A program made the translations under genes and the position numbers. Below, one piece after another: positions 35,036 through 42,059 of a stretch of 64,000 bases of DNA. The stretch covers positions 3,286,001 through 3,350,000 of the forward strand of contig OY762251.1 of the NCBI GenBank assembly GCA_963665395.2, given 5' to 3'. The first letter of the stretch is position 1; each line of letters begins with the position of its first letter. The notes beneath the pieces were generated by a model, which had not been told where the DNA came from, did not search any database, and saw only the letters and a program-made list of their open reading frames with translations. This DNA comes from Bin87 sp963665395 (GTDB lineage: Bacteria > Chloroflexota > Dehalococcoidia > Lucifugimonadales > UBA3495).

Positions 35036-35608
35036 ATGGACGAAACCCACAAGAAGGGGCACTTTCACTACGCTCTGGGTACTGACGAGTTCAAAGAGCG
35101 GTGCCTAGAGTTGATGGGCGAAATCGCTGAACGCGGCGGTTCGGTCATTATCTTTGACGGGGATGATCCGGCAGTGGAGTTGGTCCGCTACGTGGAGCCT
35201 CCGATGCCTGGTTATGGCAGCCTGAAAGGCAAGGTACAAATTCTTGACGATATTGAGGGGCCGATGCCCGTTGAGTGGTACACGCACCCGGACGTTCAGA
35301 CGGATGACGATTGGGACATCTCCGGCCCCATGCCGGCGTCGTGGTTCGTTAGCCCGGATGCCGGGAAGCCGAAGCAACGTCGAGAGCCGGACAAGGTTGA
35401 CGTGTCGATTTTGCATCGGCATAAGTTCCTGACGGTCAGCATCAGCGAATTTACTGCGCAACTGGACGAGATTATCGCCGCCGTCTCCAAAAGCAACGAC
35501 GGTGAGGTTGCCGTATTTGACGATGGAAGGGGCTTGGTGCAGCTGAAGCAGTACGCAGTGACACCTAGCAACAGCCGGCGACTTGTACCAGAGGAGGGCG
35601 GTAGTTGA
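35036..35608 (+). CDS. Antitoxin with two Phd/YefM-like modules
   Basis: The 190-residue protein precedes a VapC toxin with a 4-base overlap. Residues about 15-75 read DEFKERCLELMGEIAERGGSV...VELVRY, then YGSLKGKVQILDDIEGPMPVEWY, the usual C-terminal toxin-binding segment of Phd/VapB antitoxins (normally ending the protein). Here a similar second part follows: DISGPMPASWF and HKFLTVSISEFTAQLDEIIAAVSKSNDGEVAVFDDGRGLVQL, a second Phd-like N-domain. Antitoxins of this class are normally about 70-90 residues, so this looks like a fusion or duplication. ATG 35036 (GGGAGG 9 bases upstream) is chosen over GTG 35033. Confidence 0.68.
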   Translation: MDETHKKGHFHYALGTDEFKERCLELMGEIAERGGSVIIFDGDDPAVELVRYVEPPMPGYGSLKGKVQILDDIEGPMPVEWYTHPDVQTDDDWDISGPMPASWFVSPDAGKPKQRREPDKVDVSILHRHKFLTVSISEFTAQLDEIIAAVSKSNDGEVAVFDDGRGLVQLKQYAVTPSNSRRLVPEEGGS

Positions 35609-36003
35609 TACTCGGAGATACCCAAGCCGTCTTATGGTATCTTGATGCAAACCGCCGGCTTGGCCATGAGGCGGGCCGTAGAATCGCGCGAGCGGTTCAA
35701 AACGGCGAAGCTGCCTTTTCCGCCATCTCAATTTGGGAAATCGGTATGTTACAGCAGAAAGGGCGGCTCGGTAGTGATATGAACGCCGTGCAATGGCACG
35801 AACGGCTGCTGGCTGAAGGGTTCAATGAAATTTCCGTTACCGGCGTTATCGCCGCTCGGGCCAGTGAGTTGCCCGATATGCGCGGAGACCCAGCTGACCG
35901 CATCATCGTAGCCACGGCTCTGGAAGGGCACTTGCTAATCACCAGCGACCGGCCTATTCTCGATTGGCCCCACGAACTTGACAGCTTTGACGCCCGCCGC
36001 TAA
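35605..36003 (+). CDS. vapC: VapC-family PIN-domain ribonuclease toxin
   Basis: A 132-residue PIN-domain protein. The acidic metal-binding residues are all present: Asp5 (ILGDTQ), Glu45 (SIWEIGML), Asp95/Asp98 (RGDPADRIIVATA) and Asp115 (ITSDRPIL). PIN toxins cut tRNA or rRNA when free of antitoxin. The TTG start overlaps the antitoxin stop (TTGA) and is served by GAGGAGG. The antitoxin upstream has an unusual double-length build. The next gene starts 26 bp on and is unrelated. Confidence 0.88.
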   Translation: MILGDTQAVLWYLDANRRLGHEAGRRIARAVQNGEAAFSAISIWEIGMLQQKGRLGSDMNAVQWHERLLAEGFNEISVTGVIAARASELPDMRGDPADRIIVATALEGHLLITSDRPILDWPHELDSFDARR

Positions 36004-36028
36004 TCCGAACACACCAAGGAGCAACGTT

Positions 36029-36871
36029 ATGTCCGTTGGCACTTCACTTCCTCTGCCCGCTTACACGGTTGACCCGGCGTTTATGGCGAGCAAGGCGGAA
36101 TCGCTGGGTTTTGAGTCCATCTGGTACGCCGAGCATCCGATTTTGCCGGTGCAGAGCGAGAGCCAGTTTCCCTCTGGCGGCGAGATACCGTGGACGTATG
36201 CCCACTTTGCCGACCCGTATATTGCGCTGGCGCGGGCTTCCGGGGCTACGACGACCATCAAGCTGGGTACCGGGATTACGCTGGTGCCGGAGCGGAATCC
36301 GCTGATGCTGGCCAAGGAGATTGCCACGCTGGATCGAATCAGCGGGGGTAGGTTCCTGTTTGGCATCGGCGCCGGCTGGAACCGGGAGGAAACGGAGATT
36401 TTCGGCGGCGACTTCGACCACCGCTGGACGCAGACTCGGGAAGCGGTGGCGGTGATGAAGGAGCTTTGGACGAAGGACGAGGCCGAATTTCACGGGACTT
36501 ACTACGACTTTCCGCCAGTGAAGTCGAACCCGAAGCCGGTCCAGCAGCCGCATCCCCCCGTGATCCTGGGCGGGTTGGCGCGGCGGGTCTTGCAACGGGT
36601 AGCGACCTGGGGCGACGGGTGGCTGCCCAACCGGATCACGCCGTCGGAAGTGGAGGAGAGCCGCAAGCGGCTGGATGAACTGGCCGAGGCGCGGGGTCGG
36701 GATCCGAAGTCGCTGACCATCTCGGTTTATGGGCAGGCGCCTGACGGGCAGTTGGTGCAGGATTTCCTCAACGCCGGCGCCGACCGGGTGGTGGTGCGGC
36801 CGGAGCATTGTGAGACGGAAGAGGAGATGGGGGCGCAGCTGGAGCGGATGGCGGAGGCGGTGATTCGGTAG
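36029..36871 (+). CDS. LLM-class flavin (F420)-dependent oxidoreductase
   Basis: A 280-residue TIM-barrel enzyme of the luciferase-like monooxygenase class. Key stretches: MSVGTSLPLPAY, ESIWYAEHPILPVQSES, IKLGTGITLVPERNPLMLAKEIATLDRISGGRFLFGIGAGWNREETEIFGG (GxGxGWxxEE signature), and HPPVILGGLARRVLQRVATWGDGWLPNR. It matches the F420-dependent subgroup (TIGR03619-like), which reduces or oxidises organic substrates with F420 or FMN. ATG 36029 follows AAGGA. Such genes are expanded in SAR202-type Chloroflexota (known from that group). The substrate is unknown. Confidence 0.88.
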   Translation: MSVGTSLPLPAYTVDPAFMASKAESLGFESIWYAEHPILPVQSESQFPSGGEIPWTYAHFADPYIALARASGATTTIKLGTGITLVPERNPLMLAKEIATLDRISGGRFLFGIGAGWNREETEIFGGDFDHRWTQTREAVAVMKELWTKDEAEFHGTYYDFPPVKSNPKPVQQPHPPVILGGLARRVLQRVATWGDGWLPNRITPSEVEESRKRLDELAEARGRDPKSLTISVYGQAPDGQLVQDFLNAGADRVVVRPEHCETEEEMGAQLERMAEAVIR

Positions 36872-36876
36872 GGAGA

Positions 36877-36919
36877 TTTTCACCCTCACCCTAACCCTCT
36901 CCCATCAAGGGAGAGGGGA
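36877..36919. repeat. CCCTCACCC...CCCTCTCCC dispersed repeat, copy 3
   Basis: TTTTCACCCTCACCCTAACC and hairpin CCCTCTCCC-ATCAA-GGGAGAGGG, directly after the LLM oxidoreductase stop and 30 bp before the MmgE/PrpD start. Confidence 0.75.
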
Positions 36920-36950
36920 CCTTGTAATCGTCCTGGAGGTAACGGGATTT

Positions 36951-38303
36951 ATGGACCGCACCACGGAATTGCTGAGTTCTTACGCTTGCAACCTGACCTA
37001 CGAGGATTTGCCGCCGGAGGTGGTTCATCAAGTGAAACGCACCGTTGCCGATACGCTGGGCTGCGCGGTCGGCGGCTACTTGAGCGAGCCGGCCAAGGTG
37101 GCCCGGAAATTGGCCGGGGACGTGAGCAGCGGAACGCCGTCGCGGATCCTGGGGACGAATGACTATTCGTCGCTGGACATGGCCGGGTTCGCCAATGGCG
37201 TCATGGTGCGTTATCTGGATTGCAACGACTCCTACTTTTCGCCGGGGGGAGGGCATCCCAGCGACATGATACCGGCCGCGCTGGCTATTGCCGACAGCCT
37301 GGACGCCGACGGACGCACGGTAATCACCGCCATCGCGTTGGCCTACGAGGTGTTCTGCCGGATTGCCGACCAGGTGCCGGACAACCAGTGGGATCAGGGG
37401 ATTTTCAGCGTCATTGGTTCGGCGTGCGCGGCGGGCAAGGCGCTGGGGTTGGACGAGGAGCAAATGGGCCACGCGATTTCGCTGGCGGCGGTGCCCAACG
37501 TGCCGCTGCGCGTTACGCGGATGGGCGAGCTGTCGATGTGGAAGGGGTGCGCGGCGGCGGCGGCGACCCGGTCGGGCATCTTTGCGGCGCAACTGGCGGC
37601 GGAGGGGATGACCGGGCCTTTTGAACCCTTTGAGGGACGCATGGGGCTGTGGGATCAGGCCATCGGGTATCCGGTGGAGATTGAGGCGATGGGCGGCGAC
37701 GCCGTGCCGTTCCGCATTTTGAATACCATTTTCAAGTTTTATCCGTCGCAGATTCACACCCAGGCGCCCATTGACCTGGCTATCCAGCTGCACGAGCGGG
37801 TGTCGCTGGACGACATAGCATCCATCAAGATACGGTCCTACCGTTCGGCGGTGAGCAGCGCATCGACGGAACCCGAAAAGTGGGATCCGCAGACGAGGGA
37901 AACGGCCGACCACAGCATACCGTTCCTGACGGCGGTGGGACTGCGAGACGGAGCGGTTACGCCGGCGACCTTTGCGCCGGACCGGATTGCGGATCCGGGG
38001 CTGCGGACGATTATCAACAAGATGCGGATTGAGGAGAACCCGGACTTTACCGAGCGGTATCCGGCCGAATACAACTGCCACATTGAGGTGATCAAGAACA
38101 ATGGGCAGACCGAGGTGGCGGCGACGAGTTATCCCAGGGGCCACGGGAAGAATCCGTTGAGCGACTCGGACGTGGACGCCAAGTTTCGCCGGCTGGCCTG
38201 CCCGACGATTACCGAGCAGCAATGCGAGCAGGCTTTGGAGTTGATCTGGTCGCTGGAGAATCTGCCGAACCTGCGGGATATTTTTGACAGCCTGGTGGTG
38301 TGA
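36951..38303 (+). CDS. MmgE/PrpD-family protein
   Basis: A 450-residue protein of the 2-methylcitrate dehydratase/aconitate decarboxylase family. It starts with ELLSSYACNLTYEDLPPEVVHQVKRTVADTLGCAVGG and has the active-site stretches CNDSYFSPGGGHPSDMIPAALA (family D-x-D...GHPS/SD..), FKFYPSQIHTQAPID (family KxxPxxxxxH) and ATRSGIFAA. The family dehydrates or decarboxylates tricarboxylic acids; this clade is of unknown substrate. ATG 36951 follows GGAGG 13 bases upstream. Its neighbour is an LLM oxidoreductase with which it may share a pathway, but a repeat hairpin lies between. Confidence 0.85.
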   Translation: MDRTTELLSSYACNLTYEDLPPEVVHQVKRTVADTLGCAVGGYLSEPAKVARKLAGDVSSGTPSRILGTNDYSSLDMAGFANGVMVRYLDCNDSYFSPGGGHPSDMIPAALAIADSLDADGRTVITAIALAYEVFCRIADQVPDNQWDQGIFSVIGSACAAGKALGLDEEQMGHAISLAAVPNVPLRVTRMGELSMWKGCAAAAATRSGIFAAQLAAEGMTGPFEPFEGRMGLWDQAIGYPVEIEAMGGDAVPFRILNTIFKFYPSQIHTQAPIDLAIQLHERVSLDDIASIKIRSYRSAVSSASTEPEKWDPQTRETADHSIPFLTAVGLRDGAVTPATFAPDRIADPGLRTIINKMRIEENPDFTERYPAEYNCHIEVIKNNGQTEVAATSYPRGHGKNPLSDSDVDAKFRRLACPTITEQQCEQALELIWSLENLPNLRDIFDSLVV

Positions 38304-38378
38304 CCGGGGTCGGGTTTTGCATGGATGGACAGGATTTTCAGGATTTTGATTAGAGACTGTTGGCATTCCACGTTGCAA

Positions 38379-38464
38379 GAGACCCGTTTGTGGCAAGCCG
38401 CCAGCACCGCAACGAGATTGCTACGCTGCGCTCGCAATGACAAATAAGAAAACCGAAAGACCCG
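38379..38464. repeat. Truncated copy of the MITE-like element
   Basis: From AGACCCGTTTGTGG to AAAACCGAAAGACCC this matches the right half of the element at 12046-12200, including CGAGATTGCTACGCTGCGCT, the CTCGCAATGACAAAT block and the AACCGAAAG end. The left inverted repeat is missing. GGATT-rich words (38320-38350) precede it. Confidence 0.6.
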
Positions 38465-38555
38465 GTATCGTGAAAGCGGCAGATCCGACAGGCAGACGTT
38501 ATCGTATAGAGACGCAAACCATTGATACCGTAGCCCCGGGAAATGAGGAGGGGCC

Positions 38556-39128
38556 GTGCCGGATAATCAATACAGTGAAGACGTGCAGCGCATCGTTGAT
38601 ATTGGCGCTGGCGACGAGAGGGCGCTGGAGGCGGTGTACGACCGTTATGCTCAGCGGATCTACTCTTTGGCGGTTTCGGTGCTCAAGGACGAGAGCCTGG
38701 CCGAAGACGCCGTGCAGGAGGTGTTCAGCAACATCTGGCAAAAGGCGGGCAGCTATCGACCGGAGATGTCGGCGCCGGGCACCTGGATCATGTCGGTGGC
38801 GCACCACAAGGTGGTTGATATGTACCGCTCCAGAAGGCGGACCACCGACCACACGGCGCAACCGGAACCTGAGACCCTGCTCCGCATACCGGATCCCACG
38901 TTGAGCGTGGAGCAGCAGGTGGAGCGCGGGTTTAACGCCCGGCTGGTTCGGGCGGCGCTGCTGGAACTTCCCGAAGAACAGAGCCGGCCCTTGTATCTAT
39001 CGGCCTGGCACGGGTACAGTCAGTCGGAAATCGCCAAGATGCTGGACATCCCGCTGGGCACGGTGAAAACGCGCATGCGGCTGGGGATGCAGAAACTGAA
39101 GGCGGCATTGGAAGAGTATGTGGCCTGA
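38556..39128 (+). CDS. ECF RNA polymerase sigma factor
   Basis: A 190-residue sigma-70-family factor of the extracytoplasmic-function type. Region 2 (about 20-90) has YDRYAQRIYSLAVSVLKDESLAEDAVQEVFSNIW, binding the -10 element and core; region 4 (about 130-185) has LPEEQSRPLYLSAWHGYSQSEIAKMLDIPLGTVKTRMRLGMQKL, a helix-turn-helix for the -35 element. GTG 38556 has GAGGAG 5-6 bases upstream. The next gene, overlapping by 11 bp, encodes its zinc anti-sigma factor, so the two form a stress-response switch, probably autoregulated. Confidence 0.92.
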   Translation: MPDNQYSEDVQRIVDIGAGDERALEAVYDRYAQRIYSLAVSVLKDESLAEDAVQEVFSNIWQKAGSYRPEMSAPGTWIMSVAHHKVVDMYRSRRRTTDHTAQPEPETLLRIPDPTLSVEQQVERGFNARLVRAALLELPEEQSRPLYLSAWHGYSQSEIAKMLDIPLGTVKTRMRLGMQKLKAALEEYVA

Positions 39129-40224
39129 AAACTTCAGCGAGCCTCAATTCAACGGGGAACACCCCGAAGAAGAACTGGCGGCGTTTGCGCTGAACGCGCT
39201 GGACGACGCCGAGTTCCAGGCGGTGTTCCACCATGTCGTGCGGTGCCTGCATTGCCAGGAAGTGCTGCTCGGGTTCCGGGAAACGGCGGCGCGGTTGACG
39301 GAGGCCGTTGCGGAAGTTGATCTGCCGCCGGGGTTGAAAGGGCGGGCGCTGGCCAGAGCGGTCGGGCAGAAGGCGGATCCGGCGTCGGCGCTGCCGCCGG
39401 CGGATCCACGGTGGTCGCTGCGGCGACTGCGGCGGTGGATGGCTCCCGTTGCGATTGGAGCGTTGAGCCTGCTGCTGGCGGCGTCCATCGGGTTCATGGT
39501 GTCGCAGCAGCGTGAAATCAACCAGTTGACCGCCGCCAACGAGACGGCGACGCAGTTGCATCTGGCGGCGCTGGCGGCAGCATCCCCGCAGAATGACCCG
39601 GAACCGGCGGCCCAGTCCGTTAGCGATGCCCCGGTGGCCGCGGCAACCGTCGTGGAACCGACCCGGCCGGCAGCGGCGCAACAGCCGCAAGAGATTCCGG
39701 TTGCGCCGGCGGCAAGCCGTCTGAACCTGACACGAGACAACGGGTCGGCCGTAAGGGCGGCCGTTGCGGAAGGGCCGGAAATACCGGACGCCGAAGCGGT
39801 GGACCACGTGAAGCAGGAGATGTCGGACGTAGTAGAGGCAACGGTGATGTCGGCGCAACCGGAGACGGAAAAGCTGCCGATGAAGTCGCCCATGGGTACG
39901 GAACCGGAGGCGCAAGGGGTGTTGATGATTGATCCCAGCGGCCGGCAGGGGGTGCTGATGGTTTCCGGGATGCCGGCGGATTCCTACCAGATCTGGCTGG
40001 TGCGGGACGACAAGCGGATGCTGGTTGACCGCATCGTGGTGAACGAAGACGACGGCAGCGGCGTGAAGCAGTTTGAACTGGACGAATCGGTCTTCGGATT
40101 CCAGGAAGTGGCTTTGATGCCGGACGAGCGGCACGGGCCCAGCAATCCCACCGGGGAGAAGTTTTTGACCGCCCGCATCATCACCGGGCCGCCAATACCG
40201 CCGCCCATATACCGGGGGAGGTGA
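39118..40224 (+). CDS. Zinc anti-sigma factor, RskA-like
   Basis: A 368-residue membrane-bound anti-sigma factor. The N-terminal cytoplasmic part has the zinc motif His39-x3-Cys43-x2-Cys46 (HVVRCLHC) of ZAS domains that hold the sigma factor. A single membrane helix follows (about 108-128, APVAIGALSLLLAASIGFMV), then a long low-complexity Ala/Pro/Glu region outside, and a C-terminal RskA-type beta domain (GVLMVSGMPADSYQIWLVRDD...FQEVALMPDE). Signal-triggered proteolysis normally releases the sigma factor. ATG 39118 overlaps the sigma stop by 11 bp; a 50-residue zinc-ribbon gene follows. Confidence 0.88.
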   Translation: MWPENFSEPQFNGEHPEEELAAFALNALDDAEFQAVFHHVVRCLHCQEVLLGFRETAARLTEAVAEVDLPPGLKGRALARAVGQKADPASALPPADPRWSLRRLRRWMAPVAIGALSLLLAASIGFMVSQQREINQLTAANETATQLHLAALAAASPQNDPEPAAQSVSDAPVAAATVVEPTRPAAAQQPQEIPVAPAASRLNLTRDNGSAVRAAVAEGPEIPDAEAVDHVKQEMSDVVEATVMSAQPETEKLPMKSPMGTEPEAQGVLMIDPSGRQGVLMVSGMPADSYQIWLVRDDKRMLVDRIVVNEDDGSGVKQFELDESVFGFQEVALMPDERHGPSNPTGEKFLTARIITGPPIPPPIYRGR

Positions 40225-40229
40225 CGGTT

Positions 40230-40382
40230 ATGTCCACTCAGAGGATTGGTACGCCGAAGCCGCCGCAGCCACAGAGGGGCGACGGCCTGGACTGCGAAAT
40301 CTGCGGCTACCGGATGCACGAGCGGAGCTGCAAGATCATCTGCCGCAATTGCGGGTTCACGCGGGACTGCTCCGACCCGTAA
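40230..40382 (+). CDS. 50-residue zinc-ribbon protein
   Basis: A small protein MSTQRIGTPKPPQPQRG, then CEICGYRMHERSCKIICRNC and GFTRDCSDP. Two CxxC pairs (CEIC and CRNC), with an additional Cys between and one after, make a rubredoxin/zinc-ribbon-like knuckle. GGGGGAGG lies 8 bases before ATG 40230, and the start is 5 bp after the anti-sigma stop, so it belongs to the sigma/anti-sigma operon. A role in redox or zinc sensing for the switch is possible but is inference. Confidence 0.7.
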   Translation: MSTQRIGTPKPPQPQRGDGLDCEICGYRMHERSCKIICRNCGFTRDCSDP

Positions 40383-40524
40383 GCGGGAGTTCGTCAGAAG
40401 CAGGATTTTCAGGATAGTCCCCGTTCTCTGACATCCTCGCCATCCGATAATCCTGATTCTGATAATTGTGCAGGGCGGGCCTTGAAAGGGCCTGCGGAGC
40501 AACCGTGAGGGGTAACCCTGCGAT

Positions 40525-41964
40525 TTAGAAGGGCCACCATGGGGGCGCGTTACGGAGGGGGAGGTGGCGGAACAGCTCGGGGTGGACGCTGACGGCGAGG
40601 CGCATGGCTTCGATGACGGGTTGGCGGATGGACTCGTGGGCCTGGCGGGAAGATCGCAGTTTGAACAGGTGGTAACACTCCCGCAGGCTCATTTGGGACA
40701 GGATGCGCTGGTAGTGGGCGTGGGTGACGGCATACTGAGCGACGGACGGGGAATGATCGCGCAGGTTGTGGTACAGGGCTGCGGCGTCTGACATGGCCCT
40801 ACCGAAAACGTTTTCCAAACCGGACTGGCGGATCAGCGCGGGAACGGCGTAGCCATTGGCGACGGTGAGCGGTTGGGACAAATAGGTTTGCATCCGGTGA
40901 CGGCGGAACTCGCGCAACGCGCCGTAATCCATGGTGAACTCGAAGGTGTAGCCGACCAGCTCGAACTCCCGGGGAGCCGGGTCATGGGGGCCGATGCCGC
41001 AAAGGGCAGCGTTGATGACTTCCAGACGCTGCTCTTCCGACATAGCGGTGGATTGGGCCAGGGCGTCGGAATAAGCGAGGCCGCTACGGTAAAGCAAGCC
41101 GGCGGCGAGTTTGCGGGATGCGTCGGGGTCATAGTCAACCAGGCGTACCGCGGCGGGGGAGTCTGACGACGGGGGAATGCCGGCGGCATCGGGAATATTG
41201 CGATGTCCGGCCAGATAAGGGTTGTGGTCGGCGTACTTGACCAGGGTGGGGGTGATGGCGCGGCCTTGCTCGCGAATTTCGGCGCCGATTTCGCGTTCCT
41301 CGGACAATGGGGAGGACATGAGCTTGCTGATGGAGCGCTCCAGAGTGCGGGCGTTGGCGGTGAGGCCGACGTTGGTTAGGGTAGCGGCGGGCAGGATGGC
41401 GCGGCAGGCGTCGGTGGCCTGCCGGCGGAGGCGCAAGGCGTAAGCGCTGTCGCGCTCGTCGGCGTGCTGGGGCAGCTCGGTTTTCAGGTGGGAGGTGACG
41501 CCTTCGAGGAGTTTGGCGTAGGCGGTGAACAGGGAACGGCAGACGGTTATGTAATCCTGCTGCAACGCGGGTTGGTCGTCCAACTCCTGGGGGATGTGGA
41601 AACTTTCGGGGTCGATGACCTGATAGCGGGATGACTTTTCGGTGTAGGAAGCGAGGCGGTTGTCCTCCAGGGCGTCGCCGGCGAGGCGGGATATGTTTTC
41701 GACGGCGAGGTGGAGGATGGCGTGTTCGGCTACCGAGGCGTGGCCGTAGCCGACGACCCAGCGCTCATGGAATTGAGCGGCGCTCTCGGCGCTGACCTGC
41801 TGGGCGATTTCGTCGAAAGGCTCGGGCCGGCGAGAGGTCATCGCGAAGGTGACCGCGATTTGTTCCTCGGTCAGGTCCCGGGGCGAGAGGGGGTAGATGC
41901 GCCGGCGGGTCCCTGATGACGGTAGGGGTTGGTGCATCGGGCTAACACCATGGTGTCGCGCCAT
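40525..41964 (-). CDS. thyX: FAD-dependent thymidylate synthase, tandem two-domain form
   Basis: A 479-residue protein built from two ThyX domains. The N-half has GHASVAEHAILHLAVENISR (about 74-93) and NRLASYTEKSSRY (102-114), the dUMP-binding Ser/Arg end of the motif, but EDN replaces RHR. The C-half has REFRRHRMQTYLSQPL (351-366), with RHR kept but the Ser-x-Arg end lost. Single ThyX proteins are about 220-260 residues with both in one motif (RHRxxSxxxxSxR). ThyX makes dTMP from dUMP with methylene-tetrahydrofolate and NADPH. Each half appears to give part of the site. ATG 41937 (MHQPLPSS) is an alternative start; neither has a good ribosome binding site. Confidence 0.82.
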   Translation of the reverse strand: MARHHGVSPMHQPLPSSGTRRRIYPLSPRDLTEEQIAVTFAMTSRRPEPFDEIAQQVSAESAAQFHERWVVGYGHASVAEHAILHLAVENISRLAGDALEDNRLASYTEKSSRYQVIDPESFHIPQELDDQPALQQDYITVCRSLFTAYAKLLEGVTSHLKTELPQHADERDSAYALRLRRQATDACRAILPAATLTNVGLTANARTLERSISKLMSSPLSEEREIGAEIREQGRAITPTLVKYADHNPYLAGHRNIPDAAGIPPSSDSPAAVRLVDYDPDASRKLAAGLLYRSGLAYSDALAQSTAMSEEQRLEVINAALCGIGPHDPAPREFELVGYTFEFTMDYGALREFRRHRMQTYLSQPLTVANGYAVPALIRQSGLENVFGRAMSDAAALYHNLRDHSPSVAQYAVTHAHYQRILSQMSLRECYHLFKLRSSRQAHESIRQPVIEAMRLAVSVHPELFRHLPLRNAPPWWPF

Positions 41965-42022
41965 ATAGGCTGGCGCGGTGATAGCCCGATTCTAAAAATC
42001 CGGCCGGCAAAAGGCTAGGGCC

Positions 42023-42049
42023 TGGATTCCGGCTTTCGCCGGAATGACG
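42023..42049. repeat. REP-like palindrome
   Basis: GGATTCCGGCTTTCGCCGGA followed by ATGACG, 11 bp past the stop of the minus-strand TPP enzyme gene and 59 bp upstream of the thyX start. Confidence 0.75.
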
Positions 42050-42059
42050 GTGGAAGTTG

